A stretch of DNA of 64,000 nt, from the NCBI RefSeq assembly GCF_023845585.1, contig NZ_JAMQHS010000014.1, forward strand, positions 1-64,000. The letters are read 5' to 3'. The notes below the pieces were generated by a model, which saw nothing but the letters and a program-made list of their open reading frames with translations, ran no database searches and had not been told where the DNA came from. Positions 55,876 through 64,000 of this stretch are shown piece by piece. Made by a program: the position numbers and the translations under genes. This DNA comes from Clostridium sp. CMCC3677 (GTDB taxonomy: Bacteria > Bacillota > Clostridia > Clostridiales > Clostridiaceae). Position 1 is the first letter of the stretch. The number at the start of each line of letters is the position of its first letter.

Positions 55876-57390
55876 ATGAATATTAAGCCAGAAGAAATAA
55901 CTTCTATTATCAAAAAAGAGATAGAAAAATATGAAAAACAAATAAAAACAGTAGATTCTGGTACTATAATTCAAGTCGGAGATGGAGTTTCAAGAGTTTA
56001 TGGATTAGATAACTGTATGGAAGGCGAATTACTAGAATTTCCAAATGATGTATATGGAATGGCTTTAAATCTAGAACAAGACAATGTCGGATGTGTTCTT
56101 TTAGGAAATGAAGAAGGTATAAAAGAAGGAGATATTGTTAAAGGTTCAGGAAAAATAGTTGAAGTTCCAGTAGGTGAAGCGTTAATAGGTAGAGTTGTTA
56201 ATTCATTAGGTGAAGAACTTGATGGAAAAGGCCCAATAAACACAAATCAAACTAGACCTATAGAAGTTAAAGCACCTAGCATCATAGATAGAAGTTCTGT
56301 TAATGAACCATTACAAACAGGAATTAAAGCTATTGACTCAATGATACCAATAGGTAAAGGTCAAAGAGAACTTATAATAGGCGATAGACAAACAGGAAAA
56401 ACAGCACTTGTTATAGATACTATATTAAATCAAAAAGGAAAAGATGTAATATGTATTTATGTAGCTATTGGACAAAAACAATCTACAGTTGCACATATAG
56501 TTAATACATTAACTGAAATGGGTGCTATGGATTATAGTATAATAGTAAGTTCAACAGCAGCAGATTCTGCTCCATTACAATATCTTGCTCCATATGCAGG
56601 ATGTAGTATTGGTGAATACTTCATGAATCAAGGAAAAGATGTATTGATAGTTTATGATGATTTATCTAAGCACGCAGTAGCTTATAGAACAATGTCATTA
56701 CTTCTTAGAAGACCGCCAGGCAGAGAAGCTTATCCAGGAGATGTTTTCTATATTCATTCAAGATTGCTTGAAAGAGCAGCTAAATTATCAGATGAAAAAG
56801 GTGGAGGATCACTAACAGCTCTTCCTATAATAGAAACTCTAGCTGGAGACATAACAGCATATATACCAACAAATGTTATATCAATTACAGATGGTCAAAT
56901 ATTCTTAGAATCTGATTTATTCAATTCTGGACAAAGACCTGCTGTTAATGCTGGTATATCAGTATCAAGAGTTGGTGGTAATGCTCAAATTAAAGCAATG
57001 AAGCAAGTAACAGGTACATTAAGACTAGAACTTGCACAATATAGAGAATTAGCAGCATTTGCTCAATTTGGATCAGATTTAGATAAAGATTCTAAAAAGA
57101 GACTTGAAAAAGGTAAGAGATTGGTAGAAATATTAAAACAAGATCAGTACAAACCTTTAGAAGTTGAAAAACAAATTGTTATATTATATACAGCAGTTAA
57201 TGATTTCTTATCTGATATAAAAGTAGAACATATAAAGAAATTTGAAAAAGAATTGTTAGAATATGTAGATACTCATTATAGAGAATTAGGAAAACAAATT
57301 GCTGAAGAAAAAGTTTTAACAGATGAAATAAAAGCTAAATTAGAAGTAGCGATAGTTGAGTTTAAAAAGATATTTTTACAAGAAGCATAG
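55876..57390 (+). CDS. atpA: ATP synthase subunit alpha
   Basis: The non-catalytic nucleotide-binding subunit, 504 aa. Walker [15 protein letters not shown] (about 170-183), the ATPase signature region [17 protein letters not shown] (about 355-371) and the regulatory N-terminal barrel are all present. A perfect 10-bp hairpin covers its stop codon. Confidence 0.98.
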   Translation: MNIKPEEITSIIKKEIEKYEKQIKTVDSGTIIQVGDGVSRVYGLDNCMEGELLEFPNDVYGMALNLEQDNVGCVLLGNEEGIKEGDIVKGSGKIVEVPVGEALIGRVVNSLGEELDGKGPINTNQTRPIEVKAPSIIDRSSVNEPLQTGIKAIDSMIPIGKGQRELIIGDRQTGKTALVIDTILNQKGKDVICIYVAIGQKQSTVAHIVNTLTEMGAMDYSIIVSSTAADSAPLQYLAPYAGCSIGEYFMNQGKDVLIVYDDLSKHAVAYRTMSLLLRRPPGREAYPGDVFYIHSRLLERAAKLSDEKGGGSLTALPIIETLAGDITAYIPTNVISITDGQIFLESDLFNSGQRPAVNAGISVSRVGGNAQIKAMKQVTGTLRLELAQYRELAAFAQFGSDLDKDSKKRLEKGKRLVEILKQDQYKPLEVEKQIVILYTAVNDFLSDIKVEHIKKFEKELLEYVDTHYRELGKQIAEEKVLTDEIKAKLEVAIVEFKKIFLQEA

Positions 57391-57408
57391 CTTAGTTTTA
57401 AGCTATGC
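57385..57408 (+). promoter_or_regulatory. Intercistronic hairpin between atpA and atpG
   Basis: GCATAGCTTA (57385-57394) pairs perfectly with TAAGCTATGC (57399-57408) over GTTT, and includes the atpA stop codon. No U tract follows, so it is probably an mRNA processing or stability element rather than a terminator. Confidence 0.6.
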
Positions 57409-57430
57409 CCTTCTTTAGGAGGTAGAAAGT

Positions 57431-58282
57431 ATGGGTTCAGCTGGACTTATAGAAATTAAACGAAGAATAAAGTCAGTAGAAAGTACAAGAAAAATAACTA
57501 ATGCTATGGGACTTGTTGCCACTTCTAAGTTAAGAAAAACTAGAAAAGAATTATTGACAAATAAAAAGTTTTTTGAAGAAACTAAAAAAATTATAGAAAA
57601 GCTTGCATCAACTATTTCAGGAGATGATGATAATATTTATTTTAAATCTAACAAAAGTAAGTATAAATTATACATTTTAGTATCATCAGATACAGGCTTA
57701 TGTGGTAGTTATAATAACACTGTAGTATCTTACTTAGATAGTTTAATTAGAGATGAAAAAGAAAACATAAAAGTAATTACTGTTGGAAGTAAAGGCTTAA
57801 GTTATATAAAAAGAATAGGTCTTGATACAGTAGCCGATTATGTTGATATACCAGATATACCAACAGTAAAGGAAGTTAAAATTGTTTTTGAAAATGCTCT
57901 TAAAATGTATAAAGATGGAGAAGTTTCAGAAATTAATGTTGCATACTTAGATTTTGTTTCTCCAGTAAAACAAGAACCAAAAGCAGAAAAACTTTTACCA
58001 ATAGAAAAAATTACTAGTGTATCAGAAGAATTTATAACTGAACCTAATAATGAAGAAGTTTTAATTAATGCATTAAATATTCATTTAAAAGGTAAGTTTA
58101 GAAATATTTTATTAAGTGCTAAATGTAGTGAACAAAGTTCAAGAATGACAGCAATGGACGGAGCTACTCAAAATGCAAATGATATATTAGATAATTTAAA
58201 TCTAAAATACAACAGAATAAGACAACAAATTATTACCCAAGAAATATCAGAAATAGTTGGAGGAGCAGAAGCTCAAAAATAG
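57431..58282 (+). CDS. atpG: ATP synthase subunit gamma
   Basis: The central rotor shaft, 283 aa. N-terminal [19 protein letters not shown] and C-terminal [16 protein letters not shown], followed by [19 protein letters not shown], are the conserved coiled-coil ends. AGGAGG precedes ATG. Confidence 0.97.
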   Translation: MGSAGLIEIKRRIKSVESTRKITNAMGLVATSKLRKTRKELLTNKKFFEETKKIIEKLASTISGDDDNIYFKSNKSKYKLYILVSSDTGLCGSYNNTVVSYLDSLIRDEKENIKVITVGSKGLSYIKRIGLDTVADYVDIPDIPTVKEVKIVFENALKMYKDGEVSEINVAYLDFVSPVKQEPKAEKLLPIEKITSVSEEFITEPNNEEVLINALNIHLKGKFRNILLSAKCSEQSSRMTAMDGATQNANDILDNLNLKYNRIRQQIITQEISEIVGGAEAQK

Positions 58283-58285
58283 TAA

Positions 58286-59689
<1,404 letters not shown>

Positions 59690-59702
59690 GGAGATGATTA
59701 GT

Positions 59703-60107
59703 ATGGCTGATACCTTTTTATTAAAGATTGTTACCCCTGATAAAGACGTATTTAATGGTAATATAAAAAGAATATTTTTAAGAAATAGTATAGGAAGATT
59801 AGAGATATTAGCAAATCATGCTAATATGGTAACAAGTACGATATCATCTATTGTAGAATTTACAGATGCTGAAGGAAAAGATAAAAAGCTATTTGTTTCT
59901 AAAGGAATCGCAAGTATGTTTAATAATGAAATGACAATTTTTAGTGATTCTGCTGAATTTTCTGACGATATTGATTTAAATAGAGCAGAAAAAGCAAAAG
60001 AAAGAGCTGAAAAAAGATTACTTGAAGGAAATAAATACGATAAAGAAAGAGCAGAATTAGCATTATTAAAATCTATTGAGAGAATAAACTTAAAAAAAAT
60101 GAATTAA
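59703..60107 (+). CDS. atpC: ATP synthase subunit epsilon
   Basis: The regulatory rotor subunit, 134 aa: N-terminal beta sandwich (FLLKIVTPDKDVFNGNIK, LEILANHANMVT) and a C-terminal helical hairpin. ATG 59703 follows GGGAGATG; the ATG at 59694 overlaps that site. Last gene of the operon, followed by a terminator. Confidence 0.95.
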   Translation: MADTFLLKIVTPDKDVFNGNIKRIFLRNSIGRLEILANHANMVTSTISSIVEFTDAEGKDKKLFVSKGIASMFNNEMTIFSDSAEFSDDIDLNRAEKAKERAEKRLLEGNKYDKERAELALLKSIERINLKKMN

Positions 60108-60143
60108 AAAGCTTGAGAGGAATATCCTCTTAAGCTTTTTTTT
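60106..60143 (+). terminator. Terminator of the ATPase operon
   Basis: AAAAAGCTTGAGAGGA pairs with CCTCTTAAGCTTTTT over a short loop, ending in a run of eight T. Confidence 0.92.
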
Positions 60144-60264
60144 AGCTTTTATTTGGCACAAATTAGCGAAAAATTTATATATTGATATTATAAACTTAAC
60201 TAAATAAATGGAATAAAAAATTAAATAGCTGTTCATAATTAAAAAATGAATAGGGGGTATAAAT

Positions 60265-60903
60265 ATGAAGTTTAAATATAGTTTATTTTTGCTCATATTA
60301 TTTTTATTTTTTAATATGGCAGCTATTTCAGCTAAGGACATTAATAGTGAATCTTTTTATACTTTAGAAAATAGCATAGTTAATGAAAGTTATTTTGAAG
60401 AAAACGGATTAAAAGTACAATTTAAAACTAAAAAAAATATTAATGTAGAACAAATATTTTTAAAAAAATATTTAATTAATGAATTAAAAGGAAAATATAC
60501 TAAAGCTGATGATAGAAGTTTTGATGTTTCTAATGAAAATATTAAAGCTTGTGTTAATTTGTGGGAAAAAGATAGCTACACATATGTTGAAGTAACTTTA
60601 ATAAATACAAATTCTAAATATGATACAAAACATTTAGAGGAATTAGTAGAGAACATAAAAAAAACCAACGTGGAAGATGTGCAAATATTTTTATATTATA
60701 AAGGAAGAATAGATAATGATAAATCATTAAATGATTTTAGTGAATTAATATCTCTTGTGAATTTAAATATGTTGAGTATTAGCAATGGTTATACAGGAAC
60801 TGGGATTTCAAAATTAGGTGAAAAGATGAATTTTGCACTAGTTAGCTATAATGACAAATCTTATATAATTATTGGAACACCTATAATATTTACAACATAC
60901 TAG
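60265..60903 (+). CDS. ywmB: YwmB-like secreted protein
   Basis: A 212-aa protein with a signal peptide (about 1-24, ending AISAKD) and a YwmB (DUF1779) fold. Members have been named TATA-box-binding-like for their fold only. Its place between atpC and murA is the same as in Bacillus. GGGGGT precedes ATG. Function unknown. A 14-bp stem follows. Confidence 0.82.
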   Translation: MKFKYSLFLLILFLFFNMAAISAKDINSESFYTLENSIVNESYFEENGLKVQFKTKKNINVEQIFLKKYLINELKGKYTKADDRSFDVSNENIKACVNLWEKDSYTYVEVTLINTNSKYDTKHLEELVENIKKTNVEDVQIFLYYKGRIDNDKSLNDFSELISLVNLNMLSISNGYTGTGISKLGEKMNFALVSYNDKSYIIIGTPIIFTTY

Positions 60904-60904
60904 T

Positions 60905-60941
60905 ACAACCAAAATAAATATACAATTTATTTTGGTTGTTT
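60905..60941 (+). terminator. Terminator after ywmB
   Basis: ACAACCAAAATAAA (60905-60918) pairs perfectly with TTTATTTTGGTTGT (60926-60939). The T tail is short. Confidence 0.75.
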
Positions 60942-60964
60942 AACAATTAATTATGGAGGATAAT

Positions 60965-62227
60965 ATGGAAAAAATAATAGTTAAAGGTGTAAAAAAACTA
61001 GAAGGTGAAGTTGATATAAGTTGTGCTAAAAACTCAGTTTTACCTATAATTGCAGCTACTATATTATGTCCAGAAGATATTACTATAAACAACACACCTA
61101 TGTTGGAAGATGTAGAAGTTATTTGTCAATTGTTATCTCAATTAAATTGTAATATTAGTTTTTCAAAAATAAATAATAAATTAAAAATTAATACTAAAAA
61201 TTTAAATCCTGTTGATGCTAATACTGATCTTATTAGAAAAATGAGAGCATCATTTTTGATAATGGGTCCTATGCTATCAAGATTTGGATATTGTAAATTA
61301 TCACTACCTGGTGGATGTAATATTGGAAGTAGACCTATAGATTTACATCTAAAAGGATTCAAAGCTCTTGGGGCTGATATTAATATTGGTCATGGCTTTG
61401 TTGAAGTTAAAGCTAAAAATTTAGTGGGAAATAGAATATATTTAGACTTTCCATCAGTAGGTGCAACTGAAAACATTTTAACAGCATCAATATTAGCAAA
61501 TGGAACAACGATAATAGAAAATGCAGCAGAAGAACCTGAAATCGAAGATTTAGCAAGATTTTTAAATAGTATGGGAGCTAATATAGAAGGTGCAGGAAGA
61601 GGAAAGATAACTATACATGGAGTAAAAGAATTAAAAGGAATAAGTTATACCCCTATATACGATAGAATTGAAGCAGGAACATTTATGATAGCAGCAGGAA
61701 TAACAAATAGTATTATAAAAATTAATGGAGTAAATGAAGATCACTTAAGGCCTGTCATAGAAAAACTAAAAGAATGTGGAATTGAATTTAATAGATTAAA
61801 GAATGATTCAATTATAGTAGATGGTACAGGAGAAAAAAGACCAGTTGATATAAAAACATTACCATATCCAGGCTTTCCAACTGATATGCAAGCTCAAATG
61901 ATGAGTTTATTATGTTTAACTAAAGGAACAAGTATTATAACTGAAACTATATTTGAAAATAGATTTATGCATGTTACAGAATTATTAAGAATGGGAGCTA
62001 ATATAAAAATTGATGGAAGAACTGCTATAATTGATGGTGCACCTAAGCTAACTGGAGCTAAAGTAAAAGCAACAGATTTAAGAGCAGGAGCAGCAATGAT
62101 ATTAGCAGGATTAGCTGCAGAAGGAGAAACAGAAATAGGAGATATATATCATATAGATAGAGGATATGTTAATGTAGAAGAAAAATTTAGGAAGCTTGGT
62201 GCTGAAATCTATAGAATAGATGTATAA
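60965..62227 (+). CDS. murA: UDP-N-acetylglucosamine 1-carboxyvinyltransferase
   Basis: A 420-aa EPSP-synthase-fold enzyme that starts peptidoglycan precursor synthesis. The PEP-reactive Cys lies in SLPGGCNIGSRPIDLH (about residue 117, fosfomycin target). DLRAGAAMILAGLAAEG and YHIDRGYVNVEEKF are near the end. ATG 60965 follows GGAGG; ATG 60953 overlaps it. One copy in this window; many Firmicutes have two. Confidence 0.98.
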   Translation: MEKIIVKGVKKLEGEVDISCAKNSVLPIIAATILCPEDITINNTPMLEDVEVICQLLSQLNCNISFSKINNKLKINTKNLNPVDANTDLIRKMRASFLIMGPMLSRFGYCKLSLPGGCNIGSRPIDLHLKGFKALGADINIGHGFVEVKAKNLVGNRIYLDFPSVGATENILTASILANGTTIIENAAEEPEIEDLARFLNSMGANIEGAGRGKITIHGVKELKGISYTPIYDRIEAGTFMIAAGITNSIIKINGVNEDHLRPVIEKLKECGIEFNRLKNDSIIVDGTGEKRPVDIKTLPYPGFPTDMQAQMMSLLCLTKGTSIITETIFENRFMHVTELLRMGANIKIDGRTAIIDGAPKLTGAKVKATDLRAGAAMILAGLAAEGETEIGDIYHIDRGYVNVEEKFRKLGAEIYRIDV

Positions 62228-62229
62228 AT

Positions 62230-62257
62230 AAAGGGTGAGAGTAAATTCTTACCCTTT
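62230..62257 (+). terminator. Terminator-like stem after murA
   Basis: AAAGGGTGAGA (62230-62240) pairs with TCTTACCCTTT (62247-62257, one G-T pair). The following tail is A/T-mixed. Confidence 0.65.
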
Positions 62258-62293
62258 AAAATTATATTTTATTTTATATATTTAATGGCTTAA

Positions 62294-62320
62294 CATAATT
62301 CTTGATTTTGAGCATATATT
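62294..62320 (+). promoter_or_regulatory. Weak sigma-E-like promoter of spoIID
   Basis: CATAATT (62294-62300), 12 bp, CATATATT (62313-62320). spoIID is sigma-E dependent in Bacillus; spacing and bases match only roughly. Confidence 0.35.
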
Positions 62321-62348
62321 TAGATGTAGGGTATGGGAGGAAAGAGTT

Positions 62349-63386
62349 ATGAGGAGTAACAAATTTAATAAAGACATAAAGTTAATAATACTAATAACAT
62401 TAATAATACTTATAATATTAATATTATCTCCAATAGTTTTTTTAAATTCTGATTTTAACATATTTAAACCATTTGAAATTAATAACAGTGTAGTGAAAGA
62501 AACATATAAAATAGAGCTGCCTAAAAATAAAAAGGTTAAATTATATAGAAAAGATAAAGACAAGCTTGATGAAATAGATATAGAAGAATATATTATTGGA
62601 GTAGTGGCAAGTGAAATGCCAGCTAATTTTGATGAAGATGCATTAAAAGCACAAGCTGTAGCTGCAAGAACTTATTATATAAACAAACTCAACAATCCTT
62701 GTAAAGAAGCCAGCGAGAGTGAAGGTGAAATATGTGATACGACTCATTGTCAAGTATATATGGACAAGAATGAGAGAATGAAAAAGTGGAGTGAAAAAGA
62801 TGGTAATAAAAATTGGGATAAGATAAAAAAAGCAGTTAAAGATACAGAAGGCCAAGTACTTGTTTATGATGGAAAAGTGTTGGAATATCCACAATTTTTT
62901 GCAATTAGTTCAGGAAAAACAGAAAGTGCTAAAGATGTATTTTCAAATGATATACCATATTTAAAATCTACAGATAGTACAGGTGAAGAAATTGCTCCTA
63001 AATACAAAAGCTTTATAGAAGTTAATTTAGATGATTTCATAGATAAAATAAATAAAAATTATTCTAATTTAAATTTATCAAAAAATAATATAGGTTCTAG
63101 TATGAATATAGATTCATATACAGAGGGTGGAGCAGTAAAAGAATTAAAGATAGGTGATCAAATTATAAAGGGAACTGAATTTAGAAAATTATTTAATTTA
63201 AATTCCACAAATTTTAATTGGACAATAAAAGATAATATTATAAAAATATATTGTACTGGATATGGTCATGGAGTTGGAATGAGTCAGTGGGGGGCTAATG
63301 CTATGGCTAAAGATGGTAAAAAATATAATGAAATATTAACTCATTATTATGATGGGGTTGAAATAAAAAATATAACTTATAAATAA
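62349..63386 (+). CDS. spoIID: Stage II sporulation protein D
   Basis: A 345-aa mother-cell lytic transglycosylase used in forespore engulfment. One N-terminal helix (about 12-32), then the SpoIID domain with YIIGVVASEMPANFDEDALK (catalytic Glu), QAVAARTYY, the Cys pair ICDTTHCQVY and the closing GYGHGVGMSQWGANAM. GGGAGG precedes ATG. Followed by a terminator and the spoIIQ-like gene, its forespore partner. Confidence 0.97.
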   Translation: MRSNKFNKDIKLIILITLIILIILILSPIVFLNSDFNIFKPFEINNSVVKETYKIELPKNKKVKLYRKDKDKLDEIDIEEYIIGVVASEMPANFDEDALKAQAVAARTYYINKLNNPCKEASESEGEICDTTHCQVYMDKNERMKKWSEKDGNKNWDKIKKAVKDTEGQVLVYDGKVLEYPQFFAISSGKTESAKDVFSNDIPYLKSTDSTGEEIAPKYKSFIEVNLDDFIDKINKNYSNLNLSKNNIGSSMNIDSYTEGGAVKELKIGDQIIKGTEFRKLFNLNSTNFNWTIKDNIIKIYCTGYGHGVGMSQWGANAMAKDGKKYNEILTHYYDGVEIKNITYK

Positions 63387-63430
63387 TTTGAATTTATTGG
63401 AAAAATATAAATTCAAAATTAAATTATAAG

Positions 63431-63478
63431 AAAACAAGCTATATTATTAAAAATAAATAATATGGCTTGTTTTTTTAT
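63431..63478 (+). terminator. Terminator of spoIID
   Basis: AAAACAAGCTATATTATT (63431-63448) pairs with 63456-63473 (one G-T pair), then a T run. Confidence 0.9.
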
Positions 63479-63511
63479 TTTTTAATTTATATATAAAAAA
63501 ACAGTATTAGT

Positions 63512-63539
63512 GTATTAATTTCTACAAAAGGGAAATAAT
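63512..63539 (+). promoter_or_regulatory. Sigma-F promoter of the spoIIQ-like gene
   Basis: GTATT (63512-63516), 14 bp, GGAAATAAT (63531-63539) fits the forespore sigma-F pattern GYATA-N14/15-GGnnAnAnT well. The predicted start lies just before the AAGGAGG ribosome site. Confidence 0.65.
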
Positions 63540-63558
63540 GAAAAAAGGAGGTGTTAAT

Positions 63559-64000
63559 ATGGACAAAAATTTTAAAGGAAAGTTTAGAGACTTATTAAGA
63601 AAGGAGAGCTTTTATATTGCTTTATTTCTATGCCTTTGCGTTATGGCTGCTGTAGGAACTGTTTCTTATAAAAGAATAAGTAACCAACATGAAGTTGCAA
63701 AGGTTCAACAACCAGAAAAAGAGCTAACTTTAAATATTAATGATAAAAGCGTTACAAATGAAATTCCAAATGCGGAGAGAGTAGAGAATACTGCAAAAGA
63801 TGAACCTAAGGTAAATAAAGAAACTGCTTCTAAGGAAACTGCTAAAAGTGTTGCTTCAACAACAGTTAACTTATCAAATCCAATAGAGGGAAAAATAAGT
63901 AGAGGATATACTTATCCAGCACCAGTAAAAGTAGAAGATAATTTATACAGAACTATAAGAGGTGTAAATATAAGTTCTAAAATTGGAACAGAAGTTAAAG
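63559..64000 (+). CDS. spoIIQ: SpoIIQ-like forespore protein, 5' part (runs off the window)
   Basis: The first 147 codons. A short cytoplasmic part, one membrane helix (about 21-40, IALFLCLCVMAAVGTVSY) and an Ala/Thr/Glu/Lys-rich linker lead into the start of an M23 (LytM-type) domain (GKISRGYTYPAPVKVEDNLY, IRGVNISSKIGTEVK). AAGGAGGTG precedes ATG 63559. Position after spoIID and the sigma-F-like promoter support SpoIIQ, which joins SpoIIIAH to link forespore and mother cell. The zinc-site region lies beyond the window, so catalysis cannot be judged. Confidence 0.85.
   Translation, partial: MDKNFKGKFRDLLRKESFYIALFLCLCVMAAVGTVSYKRISNQHEVAKVQQPEKELTLNINDKSVTNEIPNAERVENTAKDEPKVNKETASKETAKSVASTTVNLSNPIEGKISRGYTYPAPVKVEDNLYRTIRGVNISSKIGTEVK

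Overview
The window looks like a chromosomal segment of a low-GC, spore-forming Clostridium (sensu stricto type). The DNA is very AT-rich, with AGA-dominated arginine codons and strong GGAGG ribosome sites. Sporulation genes include yabG, sipL, spoIIR, spoIID, a spoIIQ-like gene and three cotS-like genes. A thiolase and an F-type ATPase operon are also typical. I see no prophage, insertion sequence or CRISPR array; this is mostly core chromosome with a few accessory patches.

Layout. 1-240: 3' end of a 23S rRNA, then tRNA-Asn with no 5S between. 0.4-5 kb: polysaccharide deacetylase, then a two-component system translationally coupled to a lipoprotein. 5.2-13 kb: tldD-tldE, ltaS (minus strand), a degenerate YedF-like protein, an FAD oxidoreductase, a GDSL esterase and a RusA-like nuclease. 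13.3-19.9 kb: tsaD, a hydrolase lacking its nucleophile, an HtrA protease, a Cys-rich small protein, an orphan eutH and an orphan solute-binding lipoprotein. 19.8-27.5 kb: spore-coat island with two minus-strand glycosyltransferases, each divergent from a cotS-like kinase gene, plus a third cotS-like gene, an unknown gene and yabG. 27.6-36.8 kb: veg, a predicted minus-strand small RNA, sipL, cyanophycinase and cyanophycin synthetase, ispE, spoIIR and a PP-loop enzyme.

36.9-64 kb: pyrG, rho, a glycosyltransferase, rpmE, tdk, yqhQ-like, prmC, prfA, tsaC, rpiB, upp, dCMP deaminase, wecB, thlA, atpIBEFHAGDC, ywmB, murA, spoIID and a truncated spoIIQ-like gene. This follows, with clostridial changes, the rho-to-spoIIQ gene order known from Bacillus subtilis. 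It couples translation termination, nucleotide salvage, energy conservation, wall precursor synthesis and forespore engulfment.

Items most worth following: (1) a complete promoter-plus-terminator unit on the minus strand at 28066-28188 with no gene, predicted to make a CU-rich small RNA of about 88 nt; (2) two genes (22139, 46420) whose only well-placed start behind a strong Shine-Dalgarno is AUA; (3) a dispersed 40-80 bp intergenic repeat (three loci) and a separate 81-bp long hairpin; (4) a Rex-type operator over the thlA start point; (5) an Asn-rich prion-like insert in Rho; (6) proteins that keep a fold but have lost catalytic residues (YedF-like, alpha/beta hydrolase); (7) a gene-free interval upstream of the ATPase operon with clustered TGAATA half-sites and A-tracts. 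Start codons were moved to the Shine-Dalgarno-supported position where the longest reading frame looked overextended. Family assignments come from recognised motifs, not from a database search.
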